Assembly: GCA_905215015.1 (NCBI GenBank)
Contig: CAJMOS010000001.1
Span: 1 to 64,000, forward strand
Length of the DNA stretch: 64,000 nt
Reading direction: 5' to 3'
Source: an uncultured bacterium
GTDB taxonomy: Bacteria; Spirochaetota; Spirochaetia; Sphaerochaetales; Sphaerochaetaceae
The position numbers and the translations under genes are program-made. The notes below the pieces were generated by a model. The model searched no databases. It worked only from the letters and a program-made list of their open reading frames with translations, and had not been told where the DNA came from. Below are positions 12,476 through 20,733 of the stretch, piece after piece (within the stretch, counting starts at the first letter, position 1; each line of letters starts with the position of its first letter).

Positions 12476-13156
12476 TCACAACGTCACTTCTCCGTCATGG
12501 GCAAGCAGGCTGGAAGACCCCACAAGGGGAAGCGACGCCAGCTCCTTCATCATCACAGACTCGTTTTCCTGCGAGATGCGGACCTCGACGACAAGATCGG
12601 TATGGTTGTTCGCCAGACTCCGGGACTTGACGGACGAATGGGCGCAGCGCCTGCCGACAATCTCCATGACGGGTTTCTCCACATCATACCCTTCCCCGCT
12701 GACCATCAGGATCTTTGGTGCACGACCGACGGGAACCTTGTCAAGGAGCAGGATGGCGATGGTAAGAATCACCGCTAGAGGAAGCGCGATTTCCGCAAGG
12801 CCGGCACCGCAAATGATGCCCGTGCTGATGGCCCAGAACAGAAATGCCAGATCCATGGGCTCCTTGATCGCGGTGCGGAAACGGACGATGGAAAGGGCGC
12901 CGACCATACCGAGCGACACCACCACGCTGGACTGGATCGTCATGATGATGGCGCACGTAATCACCGTCGTCAGGCTCAGTGCGATGTTGAACGACTTGGA
13001 ATAGAACGTCTTCTTGGTAACGAAACGGTACAAGAAGAAGATGTAGGCGGCGAAAAGAATCGTGACGACGAACGTCATGAAGATGCTGACGGTCGACATG
13101 TCATAGCGTGCAAACGCATCGAGAAACGATTTCTTGAAAATATCCTTGAAGTTCAT
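12476..13156 (-). CDS. DUF4956 family membrane protein
   Basis: A 226-residue integral membrane protein. Of two close ATGs, the one at 13156 (NFKDIFKKSFLDAF) has properly spaced AAGG. Three to four hydrophobic helices are visible (IFMTFVVTILFAAYIFFLYRF; ALSLTTVITCAIIMTIQSSVVVSLGMVGALSIVRFRTA; LAFLFWAISTGIICGAGL; ALPLAVILTIAILLL), followed by a soluble C-terminal domain. The IVRFRTAIKEPMDLAFLFWAI signature is characteristic of DUF4956. This family is commonly encoded beside VTC-domain proteins, as here, where the two genes are 13 bp apart. Its role is not established; the context suggests a link to surface polymer synthesis. Confidence 0.85.
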   Translation of the reverse strand: MNFKDIFKKSFLDAFARYDMSTVSIFMTFVVTILFAAYIFFLYRFVTKKTFYSKSFNIALSLTTVITCAIIMTIQSSVVVSLGMVGALSIVRFRTAIKEPMDLAFLFWAISTGIICGAGLAEIALPLAVILTIAILLLDKVPVGRAPKILMVSGEGYDVEKPVMEIVGRRCAHSSVKSRSLANNHTDLVVEVRISQENESVMMKELASLPLVGSSSLLAHDGEVTL

Positions 13157-13169
13157 GTACACATCCTTT

Positions 13170-13874
13170 TTATTCTGGTCGTATGCCGTTCATTGCAAAC
13201 CGACGGCATAAATAATACTTTGAGAAAGAAGTGACGCGCAGCAAAGCCGTCTGCAACATCGCGTTCAGAAAATCCGGAAGCAGTTCATCGTACTTCACTT
13301 CCAGCATGTTCGTCCCCAGTCCGAGCACGGGACGGCTGGCAAGCCGGGAATCGAAGAAGTGCGTAAAGTCCATCGAGCTCCTGATGTTCCGGTCAAAGGT
13401 GATGCGGACATTCCCCTCCCGCCAGACAAAGGGGTCCCGTTCGTAGGTGACGATGACGACCGGCCTGAGACCCCGGGAGCGCATCCGCATGATGAACGCA
13501 CGCATCAGGAGACCATCACTCTGCCGGATGGCAGGAATGTTCCCCTCCATGATTGTCTGGCACCTGGCAAGGTCCATTGGCTCTGAGACTTTGTGGCACA
13601 TGCCATGCCGTTTCTGTTTGAGTTCAAGCATGATCCGATCCGGACTGCAGTTGTAGATGCGGATACGGAACTTCTCCCGAGGATCGGTACCATCCTCGTT
13701 TTCCCAATAGCAGGAGTTGTCCACATCATCAAGATACAGGCTACGGATCTGGTAACGGTTTTTCGTACCCGCATGCATGTCGATGGGCATCATCACCCGC
13801 GCCCTCTCCTCCAATACGGAAAGGACGGTTTCTGGAGCCACATATTTGTGTTCATGACGGAATGGAGTCGCCAC
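13170..13874 (-). CDS. VTC-domain (polyphosphate-polymerase-like) protein
   Basis: A 234-residue protein if it starts at the GTG at 13874, which I prefer. AAGGA lies 7 bases upstream, the protein then begins ATPFRHEHKYV as VTC domains do, and the in-frame upstream ATG at 13898 overlaps the -10 box of the likely promoter. The VTC tunnel-lining basic/acidic residues are visible: RHEHKY, IRSLYLDD, KFRIRIYN, LELKQKRHG, YERDPFVW, RITFDRNIR, and LEVKYDELLPD. Eukaryotic relatives polymerise polyphosphate; bacterial ones are mostly uncharacterised. It is the first gene of the leftward DUF4956-wza-wzc-cpsB operon. Confidence 0.85.
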   Translation of the reverse strand: MATPFRHEHKYVAPETVLSVLEERARVMMPIDMHAGTKNRYQIRSLYLDDVDNSCYWENEDGTDPREKFRIRIYNCSPDRIMLELKQKRHGMCHKVSEPMDLARCQTIMEGNIPAIRQSDGLLMRAFIMRMRSRGLRPVVIVTYERDPFVWREGNVRITFDRNIRSSMDFTHFFDSRLASRPVLGLGTNMLEVKYDELLPDFLNAMLQTALLRVTSFSKYYLCRRFAMNGIRPE

Positions 13875-13896
13875 GCTGATTTCCTTACCATGGGGC

Positions 13897-13926
13897 ATTG
13901 TAGCACACCCCATCCCTGTAACCCAA
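13897..13926 (-). promoter_or_regulatory. Probable sigma-70 promoter of the capsule export operon
   Basis: Read leftwards: TTGGGT, an 18-bp spacer, then TACAAT. The predicted transcript starts about 10 bases before the AAGGA of the VTC gene, giving a short leader and supporting the GTG start. Confidence 0.5.
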
Positions 13927-14285
13927 GAGCATACCGACCACAAGTATGTCTATCGGCGGATTGCAGGAATGGAACATCATGGAGTTGCCGATCATTATGG
14001 GGAAAAGCGGTTGCCAGACTATCCGACAACCACACGCCCTCCGCCATGGAGGATATTGCATTTTGCAGGGTGTGGCAATGTCGACATAGCCACGATGAAG
14101 TACTTTGTCAAAAACAAGATAGAACCATAAATATGGCAACGAGACCACGGCTGATAATCAATACGTTGTGTCATCGTGTTCTGATCACGAGATCAAGGCG
14201 TACATTCAATTCTTGTCATGATTATGAGAAAATGCGATTTGCCGACTCTTCGGAACGCTTGTTTCGTCTCGGTTGGCATTCCGAA
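13927..14285. other. Intergenic stretch, nothing recognised
   Basis: About 360 bases between the promoter of the export operon and the stop of the ATPase gene. Several stop codons occur in all frames and I see no gene, RNA or repeat. Confidence 0.5.
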
Positions 14286-15485
14286 CTACTGCTTTCGCCT
14301 TGTGATGTCCAGTACGTAGGGAGGCTCAGCCTGCTTGAACATTTCTCCGGCATGAAGGTAGTTCACGTAGCGGATGCCGCTGAACGAGGAAAGGTCTTCC
14401 CCTGCATAGAGGACAGCGGGATTGGCGCAAGCATCCGGATTTTGTTTCTGGAAGTACCTGAGGGACGAGCCGAACCGGTCGTTCACCATGCTGGCACTCT
14501 TGATTTCAAACGGATGAAGGACAAGTCCGTCTTGTACGACCAAATCCACCTCCACGCCCTTACTGGTGCGGTAAAAGTACAGCTGGCCGGGGGCATGCCT
14601 CATCTTGAACGCCTCGTCCACCACCAGCGTCTCGAACAAGGACCCGATGAGCCTGTCGTTCGCCACTTGCCGGGGAGAAGTGATTCCAAGCAGGTAGCAG
14701 ACGAGCCCGGTGTCGCAGAAATATACCTTGGGAGTCTTGACAAGCCGTTTCTCCCTGCTAGAGAACCATGGCTGAAGGATGTGGACAAGATGGGAATTCT
14801 CCAAGAGTTCCATCCAGTTCTTCACCGTCTTGTTCGATATTCCCAGAGCATCGGACAAGTCAACGTAATCGATTAGCTGGCCGGTACGTCCCGCCAACAG
14901 TTGCATGAACTTGAAGTAGGTGTCCATGTCAGAGATATTCTGCCTGAACACATCCCGTTGGAGATACAGGTTCACATAGTTCTGGTAGTAAGTAGAAATC
15001 TCGGTTGGCTTCTGATACACGCCGGGCATAAGCCCGGAGAACAGCAATTCGTCGCGTCCGATGGCTATTCCGGCACGGCCAAGTTCCTCCATGGAAAGTG
15101 GATCCAGCCATACGATGGATGTACGTCCTACCAGGCTTTGGGAGACGCTTTTCCTGTCAATCTGTCTGCTTCCCGTCAAAATGAACTGGCCGGGTTTCCC
15201 TCCCGAACCATCAATACGGTACTGGATCATGAAAATCAAGTTCGGAGCTTCCTGTATCTCGTCGATAATCAACGGCTCATGGTATTTCTCAAAAAAGGCT
15301 GAAGGATCCTGGCGTGCCAGCATTCCATCCGCGATGTTCTCGAGGTTCACATAGTCGAAGTCAGGATACAGGTGTCTCGCCAGTGTCGTCTTGCCACATT
15401 GACGGGGCCCATAGATCGTCACCGATGGATAACGTTCCATGTTTTTTCTTACCTCAGCCTCGGCCATTCTCGGAATATACTGCAT
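14286..15485 (-). CDS. AAA_14/DUF4143 ATP-binding protein
   Basis: A 399-residue orphan ATPase of the common AAA_14 + DUF4143 type. Walker A is YGPRQCGKTTLAR near residue 30 and Walker B is PLIIDEIQEAPNL near 70; the sensor segment is FILTGSRQ. The C-terminal DUF4143 half includes LYLQRDVFRQNISDMDTYFKFMQLLAGRTG and ends with a restriction-enzyme-like segment (YFYRTSKGVEVDLVVQDGLVLHPFEIKSA), in which E-x-D and E-I-K resemble a nuclease core. Function in the cell is not established for this family; copies are numerous in anaerobes and vary between strains. It diverges from the first porin gene. Confidence 0.88.
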   Translation of the reverse strand: MQYIPRMAEAEVRKNMERYPSVTIYGPRQCGKTTLARHLYPDFDYVNLENIADGMLARQDPSAFFEKYHEPLIIDEIQEAPNLIFMIQYRIDGSGGKPGQFILTGSRQIDRKSVSQSLVGRTSIVWLDPLSMEELGRAGIAIGRDELLFSGLMPGVYQKPTEISTYYQNYVNLYLQRDVFRQNISDMDTYFKFMQLLAGRTGQLIDYVDLSDALGISNKTVKNWMELLENSHLVHILQPWFSSREKRLVKTPKVYFCDTGLVCYLLGITSPRQVANDRLIGSLFETLVVDEAFKMRHAPGQLYFYRTSKGVEVDLVVQDGLVLHPFEIKSASMVNDRFGSSLRYFQKQNPDACANPAVLYAGEDLSSFSGIRYVNYLHAGEMFKQAEPPYVLDITRRKQ

Positions 15486-15666
15486 TCCACACCTCTTATG
15501 GAAAAATATTGAATTTACACTTTCAACATTTCACCATTTCTGCGTAATTTCAACCTTGCAAAGAAATTTCTCGAAAGAAAACCAATCAGTTAGCCGCTTC
15601 TATCCATACGGAATCCTCTCCTGCAAGCGATTCAGGCGCAAAGCTCCGCCAAATGGAGATTTACGT

Positions 15667-16845
15667 ATGAAGAAAGCTATTGTACTTGGTGCTGCGATGC
15701 TGCTGGCTGGTGCCGCAGTTTTTGCTGCTGATGAATCGGCAAAGCCGGCGGTCAAGTTCAGTGGTAGCGCCACTGCTGGTTACAGCTTCAACTTCGGAAG
15801 CGACAATCACGTCTATTCGTCCTGGAAAGACTATGATGGCGACGACTATGAAGGAACTCTCAACCTGAGCGTTTCTGATGCCGATGGTCTTTGGACTGCG
15901 AAATTCGATCAGGGTGTCATTGATATGGGCGATGCCGACATCGAGACTGCCATCACCGTCAGCCTCACCAAGGCCCTCGGCAAGGCCGGTATCGATACGG
16001 GAGATTTCGGCTTGAGCTTCACGCTTGGCGATCAGGATTGGGTGACCCAGCTCACCGCTTATGGCGACAAGTCCGGTGCCCATTATCAGAGAAACCAGGC
16101 CGGAAACGGTGGCTACAATATCGTGGTTGATGCCAACTACTCGTCCCTTTTGAAGTTGAAGTTGATCGCTTCCCCGCTGGACAACGAGAAGACCGATACC
16201 AAGAAGCAGTCCTTTGGCGTGAGCGCCTTGGTCGCTCCTGTTGACGGTGTCAAGGTCGCTGCCGACTACAGCTACAATGGCCGCACGAGAGCTTATTCGT
16301 ATGCCTACGGCGATCGCTCCACCAAAGTGAATCCTGCTGGCGATGAAAAGGCAACGTTCAAGAATCTGTTTGGCGTATCTGCTTCTGTTGATGTTGCCAA
16401 GCTGATTGGCGCCAAGAACTATAAGCTTGGTGTCGACCTTGCCGACAGATTCTCGTTCGGTGATGACGATGATGCCACGTTCGGCGACAACAAGTACAAC
16501 CGTTTCAGTGCAACCGTGTATGGCGGCATCGACTTGGTTGACGGATATGCCGAGTATTCTCTGGTCAGCACCGACGACGACTCCAAGGCCTACGACAACC
16601 TGAACCAGCTGAAGATTGGCGCCAATCTGAACCTGGTCAAGAACCTTGGACTGGGACTCTATACCGAGTTCCTGGATCTGAGCGACGAGGTTGATACGTG
16701 TGATGCTATCACCGTTGGCGGTGACCTCTCCTACTCCTTCGGCAATGTCCTGTATGCCGTTAATCTGGAATACACGCATGACGGAGCAAGGGACACCGAC
16801 GACAACGTCTTTGCCGTCACTCCGAGTCTGACCGTCTCGTTCTGA
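15667..16845 (+). CDS. Outer-membrane porin-like protein, family copy 1
   Basis: A 392-residue beta-barrel protein. The ATG at 15667 follows GGAG and begins a signal peptide (KKAIVLGAAMLLAGAAVFA, cleavage before ADES). The mature part alternates short strands (VKFSGSATAGYSFNFG; LWTAKFDQGVIDMGD; YAEYSLVSTDDDS) and ends in SLTVSF, the C-terminal Phe typical of barrels. Four more copies (one broken) lie on the opposite strand downstream and share the same leader at DNA level. It is the only family member read rightwards, and the only one next to the DUF4143 gene. It probably forms a small-solute channel or adhesin-like surface protein; which solute cannot be read from sequence. Confidence 0.85.
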   Translation: MKKAIVLGAAMLLAGAAVFAADESAKPAVKFSGSATAGYSFNFGSDNHVYSSWKDYDGDDYEGTLNLSVSDADGLWTAKFDQGVIDMGDADIETAITVSLTKALGKAGIDTGDFGLSFTLGDQDWVTQLTAYGDKSGAHYQRNQAGNGGYNIVVDANYSSLLKLKLIASPLDNEKTDTKKQSFGVSALVAPVDGVKVAADYSYNGRTRAYSYAYGDRSTKVNPAGDEKATFKNLFGVSASVDVAKLIGAKNYKLGVDLADRFSFGDDDDATFGDNKYNRFSATVYGGIDLVDGYAEYSLVSTDDDSKAYDNLNQLKIGANLNLVKNLGLGLYTEFLDLSDEVDTCDAITVGGDLSYSFGNVLYAVNLEYTHDGARDTDDNVFAVTPSLTVSF

Positions 16846-16864
16846 TTCCATCGATTCTTCATCG

Positions 16865-16902
16865 AAACCGCTTGCAACCTCACCGTTGCAAGTGGTTTTT
16901 TT
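16865..16902 (+). terminator. Intrinsic terminator of porin copy 1
   Basis: A 13-bp stem (AAACCGCTTGCAA / TTGCAAGTGGTTT, one G-U pair) is followed by seven Ts. Confidence 0.85.
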
Positions 16903-16993
16903 ATAAAAGAATCAGACAATAAACGGAAAAGATTCTCGCAGGATTTTTCTATCATCGCTTATCTCCTTGTTCATCAAGAAATATGTCTTTTTA

Positions 16994-17022
16994 TTCCGAC
17001 ACATAGAATTCATCGTTATACT
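16994..17022 (+). promoter_or_regulatory. Possible promoter of the recombinase gene
   Basis: TTCCGA, 17 bp, TATACT, about 140 bases before the recombinase start, in an AT-rich 260-base gap. The -35 is poor. Confidence 0.35.
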
Positions 17023-17109
17023 TTTTCTGCAATGGCTTTCTTATGAGGGCAATTTATCAATAGATGGGGAATGCAACGGGTTCGTTATGAATGGAAAGAA
17101 GAACCAAGC

Positions 17110-17123
17110 TAAATACGCATTTA
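17110..17123. repeat. Near-palindromic 14-bp site, left of the recombinase
   Basis: TAAATACGCATTTA. Its exact reverse complement occurs at 18257-18270, so the two copies form inverted repeats around the recombinase gene. Each copy is itself almost a palindrome (TAAAT-NCGN-ATTTA), the shape expected for a tyrosine-recombinase core site. Confidence 0.5.
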
Positions 17124-17164
17124 TGTGAGGAAATCCATCAAAGGATTCCCGCTTAGGAGGCACC

Positions 17165-18169
17165 ATGTACATGGAAATTTTTGAACAAATCATGCAGAAC
17201 TACAGGACAAGCCAGGTGGAACCCCTTTCCATCAACCAGAAGACCATCCTACGCTATGCGCTCAACCAGACCCTTACCCGCTATAAAATCAAACCAAGGG
17301 TCGCCAGCGAATATGAGGACCAGTCTTCCAATGCCAAGCTGCTCCAATCCTTCATCGCGGCCAAATCCATCGAAGGTTGCTCGAAAAAGACTCTGCACTA
17401 CTACGAGACCACCATCAAGGAAGCAATCACCGCCATCGACAAGCCAATCATCCACATCTCGACTGACGATATCCGGTCCTACTTATCCCATTTCCAACAA
17501 CGCAGGAACATCAACAAAGTCACCCTGGACAATATCCGCCGTATCTTCTCCACCTTCTTTGTCTGGCTTGAGAACGAGGACTACATCCTCAAGAGTCCGG
17601 TGCGGAAAATCCATAAGGTAAAAATCATGCAGACAGTAAAGGAAACCCTTACTGACGAAGAAATTGAGAAAATCAGGGAGTCCTGCACGACCAAGCGGGA
17701 CCTCGCCATAATCGATACACTCCTCTCTACCGGCATACGTGTCGGAGAATTGGTGTTGCTCGACCGTAACGACCTGGATTTCCAAGAACGGGAATGCACG
17801 GTGCTCGGGAAAGGCAACAAAGAGCGGCTGGTCTATTTTGATGCAAAAGCGAAGATGCATCTGCTTGAGTACCTCAAGTCCAGAAAGGACGAAAATCCTG
17901 CCCTCTTCGTTTCACTCAAAGCCCCCCATGAACGCATGACCATCAGCGCCATCGAGCTGAGAATCAAGCAGATCGGCAAAGCCGCCATCGCAAAGCGAGT
18001 CTATCCGCACATGTTCCGAAGGACTTTGGCCACCATGGCCATCGACAAAGGAATGCCAATCGAACAGGTGCAAACGCTTCTTGGCCATGTAAAAATCGAC
18101 ACGACACTGCATTACGCGATGGTGAACCAGGAAAACGTCAAGAACTCACACCGGAAATTCATCGAATGA
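17165..18169 (+). CDS. Tyrosine recombinase/integrase (XerC/D-like)
   Basis: A 334-residue site-specific recombinase. The start at 17165 has AGGAGG four bases upstream. Residues ~55-145 form the core-binding SAM-like domain (LLQSFIAAKSIEGCSKKTLHYYETTI). The catalytic domain shows Arg I in TGIRVGELVLL, Lys in the GKGNKERLVYF beta-hairpin, His-x-x-Arg in HMFRRTLAT, the second His in LLGHVKIDTT and the nucleophile Tyr in HYAMV. All catalytic residues are present, so it should be active. Such stand-alone enzymes often invert promoters or exchange surface-protein genes; it lies inside a porin gene family and is flanked by short repeats. No phage or conjugation genes accompany it. Confidence 0.92.
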   Translation: MYMEIFEQIMQNYRTSQVEPLSINQKTILRYALNQTLTRYKIKPRVASEYEDQSSNAKLLQSFIAAKSIEGCSKKTLHYYETTIKEAITAIDKPIIHISTDDIRSYLSHFQQRRNINKVTLDNIRRIFSTFFVWLENEDYILKSPVRKIHKVKIMQTVKETLTDEEIEKIRESCTTKRDLAIIDTLLSTGIRVGELVLLDRNDLDFQERECTVLGKGNKERLVYFDAKAKMHLLEYLKSRKDENPALFVSLKAPHERMTISAIELRIKQIGKAAIAKRVYPHMFRRTLATMAIDKGMPIEQVQTLLGHVKIDTTLHYAMVNQENVKNSHRKFIE

Positions 18170-18254
18170 CCAGATATGCATGCGCTCATGCATACCATAT
18201 GCAGGAAAAAGTAGATTAGCTCGGAATAAACTGATTTTAGAAGCATGTTCTCAA

Positions 18255-18277
18255 GGTAAATGCGTATTTATCAGAAC
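18255..18277. repeat. 23-bp direct repeat, copy 1 (left end of possible cassette)
   Basis: GGTAAAT-N5-TTTATC-N-GAAC; about 18 of 23 bases match the copy at 18704-18726. The two copies bracket an AT-rich segment of about 430 bases. Confidence 0.4.
18257..18270. repeat. Near-palindromic 14-bp site, right of the recombinase
   Basis: TAAATGCGTATTTA, the exact reverse complement of 17110-17123. It also lies within the longer 23-bp direct-repeat site at 18255-18277. Confidence 0.5.
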
Positions 18278-18724
18278 TTGCGTTTGCTCGATATGCGAGT
18301 GGAGCAGCCAGAGAAATGCATGAAAATTGGTTCAAAGCTCGTTCTAGATGCTACCTGTGTATCCTATTGTCTATTGCACGTCAATGGACAAACCATGCAT
18401 ACGGGAAAAAAGCAATCAATACCTACGGAATTGGTTTTTGAAATTGAAAGAATCGAGGAAAAGAGGAATACAAGCGTATGGAATCACTTACCATTGAACA
18501 GTGAAAAAATACAAGACATCCTGAATCAAGAAAAGAAAATCTCTCTATATAATAATTGTGGGGTTTCTTGTATTTCGCCACCCTGCAATTTGGAAGAAGC
18601 TTTGTTGTGCATAAGACGCAAGCACCAAGGGTGTATGCTCTATGTTTTCACCATTGTATGTGTCAAAAAAAGAAACAGTGTTTCTTTCATCAGTCTTGGA
18701 ATTGGTAAATTTGCGTTTATCTGA
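18260..18724 (+). CDS. Unrecognised ORF bracketed by direct repeats (doubtful gene)
   Basis: A 154-residue open frame that I do not recognise. It is rich in Cys and contains neither a signal peptide nor a known motif. There is no convincing ribosome binding site (only CAAGG before the ATG). It begins inside one copy of a 23-bp repeat and ends inside the other, so the ORF boundaries coincide with those of the possible mobile cassette. The local base composition is markedly more AT-rich than the flanking genes, which suggests a separate origin. It could be a real cassette gene or a chance frame in AT-rich DNA. Confidence 0.3.
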   Translation: MRIYQNLRLLDMRVEQPEKCMKIGSKLVLDATCVSYCLLHVNGQTMHTGKKQSIPTELVFEIERIEEKRNTSVWNHLPLNSEKIQDILNQEKKISLYNNCGVSCISPPCNLEEALLCIRRKHQGCMLYVFTIVCVKKRNSVSFISLGIGKFAFI

Positions 18725-18726
18725 AC
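18704..18726. repeat. 23-bp direct repeat, copy 2 (right end of possible cassette)
   Basis: GGTAAAT-N5-TTTATC-N-GAAC; it pairs with 18255-18277. The broken porin begins about 100 bases further on. Confidence 0.4.
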
Positions 18727-18782
18727 AGAATGAAAAGCCAGTCTATCTTTCCCTCGGGAAATCCCCTTCGGTACGTACAGAT

Positions 18783-18810
18783 AAAATGGTCTCCCATCGC
18801 TGGGAGACCA
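18783..18810 (-). terminator. Intrinsic terminator after the broken porin
   Basis: A perfect 10-bp stem (TGGTCTCCCA / TGGGAGACCA, loop TCGC) with four As on the plus strand before it, that is Us after it on the transcript. Almost the same element follows porin copy 3 at 22336-22359. Confidence 0.7.
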
Positions 18811-18831
18811 TGATAGGCGAATCTTTTCGAC

Positions 18832-19882
18832 TTAGAACTCGATCAGGACGGAAGGTCTGATTCTGAAAGTCGTGGTGCTATTGGTCTTTTTGAGATCCTT
18901 GTCGGTAAACTCAGCCTTCAAGTCATAGGTGACACCAGCAAGCTTGTAGCTTACATCGGCACCAACGCTGAACCATGTGTCGTCGAACGATCTCTGCATA
19001 TAGTAGGCATCCAGGCCAAGACCCTTCACACCAAACCAGTCCGCCGAGATTGACCAGAGCCTTTATCCATTGCTCTTCAACACCATTGCCATCAGCATCG
19101 TTGTTATCCTGGGCATAGTTATACTCAATCCATCCATCGATTTTGACGTATCCAACTTTGGTAGCAAAACCGAAGTTATGCTTTGCCTCATCCTTCTTGG
19201 TTTCAAACTTGCTGAACTCTCCGAATGTATAGTAGCCAGACCCTACCAATGTCAGTTTGTCTACATTGATAAACTTGTTGACATCAACTGTGGCAGATGC
19301 ACCAATCGCATACTGTTCAACTCTACTGACAGTAGTCGTAGCCTTAATTTTCCCAGTATCTGCGTCAAGTGTATATGTCGAAGTTGCCTTGCTGCTATAC
19401 TGAGTGCTCTTGCCGTGGCGGCTGAAATCAACAGCAACCTTCACATCATCAATCGGAGTAGAAGTGACGGCAAATCCGTACGTAGCATCGACAGGCTTGC
19501 TCACACTAGCATTCTTGGTCGGGTCGACAATGAACTGTACACCTACCAACTTGCCATAGCTGGCTTCCAGACCAACGGAGTAGGAACCATTGGTCTTCAC
19601 CCTCTGCCAGTGATTGCCTTCCAAGTCAAGGAACGCATTGTTCAGAGTCTCGCCGCTGTACCTTCCAAAGGTCAGCTTGGCGGAAACATCACCCATATCG
19701 ACGCCAGCACTCTTCAAGGACTTGCCAACATCGATGACGGCTTTTGTCCTGAAGTTGAAATCACCAAACAAATTGCCATCATCCTGGCGGAAAGTCAGCT
19801 TCCAGATACCGTCGGCATCGGCAACGTTCAGATTGAACTCACCTTTCAGTCTGACGTCATGCGTACTGCAGCCGACAAACAA
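18832..19882 (-). pseudogene. Broken porin paralogue (no signal peptide, internal frameshift)
   Basis: Porin-like sequence runs from about 19860 (RLKGEFNLNVADADGIWKLTF) to the C-terminal SVLIEF. Two defects are visible. The leader shared by the other copies is missing: upstream, the frame reads into unrelated sequence (APVWLGIIAFA) and a stop codon. The frame also shifts near 19030-19060: the upstream frame degenerates after EEQWIKALVNLG, while the family-typical continuation (VKGLGLDAYYMQ and onward) resumes in another frame ending at 18832. It retains its own terminator. It may be dead or serve as sequence donor for the intact copies. Confidence 0.8.
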
Positions 19883-20141
19883 TCCAACTCAGGCAAAGGC
19901 GATTATCCCAAGCCAAACGGGTGCTCTTCGCAAACCGGCAATGACATCAATTGGCAGTTCGTCATCACGTTCATCTTGCCTGCCGATTGCTATATCTCCT
20001 ATACGTCATGGACGGCACATCGTATGGTTATATTGTTTTGATTATATGATTTCTGTTGACTTTCTTACAACATTGAACCATCATGTGGATGGAAGGAAGG
20101 CGTCGCGCCTGTCGTGACCGCCTGCCAGTTCGAAGCGAAAT

Positions 20142-20175
20142 GGTCGCCCTAGCCGGTCAAGCTATCGGGGCGATC
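20142..20175 (-). terminator. Hairpin at the end of the small hydrophobic ORF
   Basis: Stem GGTCGCCC / GGGCGATC (one mismatch) continues into TAGC / GCTA around a 7-nt loop and overlaps the stop codon of the 22-aa ORF. It is followed on the transcript by ATTTC, so it is a weak terminator or a protective 3' hairpin. Confidence 0.45.
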
Positions 20176-20242
20176 ATTTTACAATGTGAGCGATGACAAC
20201 AAGAATTGCCAAAGCTAGAAACATGAACAGACATGCTTCCAT
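20174..20242 (-). CDS. 22-residue hydrophobic peptide, type I toxin-like
   Basis: A small ORF in a gap of more than 600 bases: the peptide starts MEACLFMFLALA and ends VVIAHIVK. It consists of one membrane-spanning helix with an acidic start and a basic end, like the toxins of type I toxin-antitoxin systems (Ldr/Fst/TxpA/holin-like peptides). The Shine-Dalgarno GGAGGG is strong and correctly spaced (6 bases), and a stem-loop follows the stop. These three features together argue for a real gene despite the length. An antisense RNA antitoxin cannot be shown by eye. It could also be a small membrane regulator. Confidence 0.5.
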   Translation of the reverse strand: MEACLFMFLALAILVVIAHIVK

Positions 20243-20456
20243 TGCAAACCCTCCTTCTCTGGCAGAGGTCAAACCTCTCGCCATATGGAAGGAGTCCTGC
20301 TAGAGAAGGAACTCTGGCAGGCGACCGCCGTGCAGGCACGACGCCCAGCCATTACCTTACAACGGATGACGTCCGAATACAACTCCTTTTGCAACATGCG
20401 CCAATCCAGCCAGAAGTAGGTACGAGACGCCCTGTCCAGCAATGCTGTGAGCAAAC

Positions 20457-20487
20457 AAAAAAACGGCCTCCCGTTTCCGGGAGACCG
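20457..20487 (-). terminator. Intrinsic terminator of porin copy 2
   Basis: Stem CGGCCTCCCG / CGGGAGACCG (one mismatch, loop TTTC), with seven As before it on the plus strand, giving U7 after it on the transcript. It is identical to the terminator of copy 4. Confidence 0.85.
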
Positions 20488-20733
20488 TCCTTACCGACTT
20501 GGGTCAGATTAGAAAGCAATCTGGATCCACGGAGTAATCTTGAAGTTGTCGTTGTCCTTCTCGGCAAGATAGGCAACATCCAAGTGATAGGTGACTCCAC
20601 CGAAGGTGTACGAAGACTCGGCACCAATCTCGAAGTCGTCATTGTCAGCCTCGTTGGTCAGATCGTAGTCCTGATAGTAGACATCAAGTCCAAGACCCTT
20701 GACCATGTTCAGGTTGGCCTGAACTCTCATGTA
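20459..20733. repeat. 275-bp perfect repeat, copy 1 (3' part of porin copy 2 plus terminator)
   Basis: Base-for-base identical to 23746-24020. It covers the terminator and the last ~75 codons of the porin; outside it the two genes diverge abruptly. Confidence 0.9.

Larger units (their letters stand above)
19890..20456. other. Degenerate intergenic region between porins
   Basis: Apart from the 22-aa ORF there is no intact gene. On the minus strand just upstream of the broken porin, one frame reads a fragment of another protein (QDERDDELPIDVIAGLRRAPVW) with a stop before it joins the porin frame, so a rearrangement has occurred here. Confidence 0.5.

Noticed and set aside
13885..14148. Hydrophobic minus-strand ORF upstream of the VTC gene
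   Set aside because: No ribosome site, overlaps the export promoter, and composition is not membrane-protein-like throughout.
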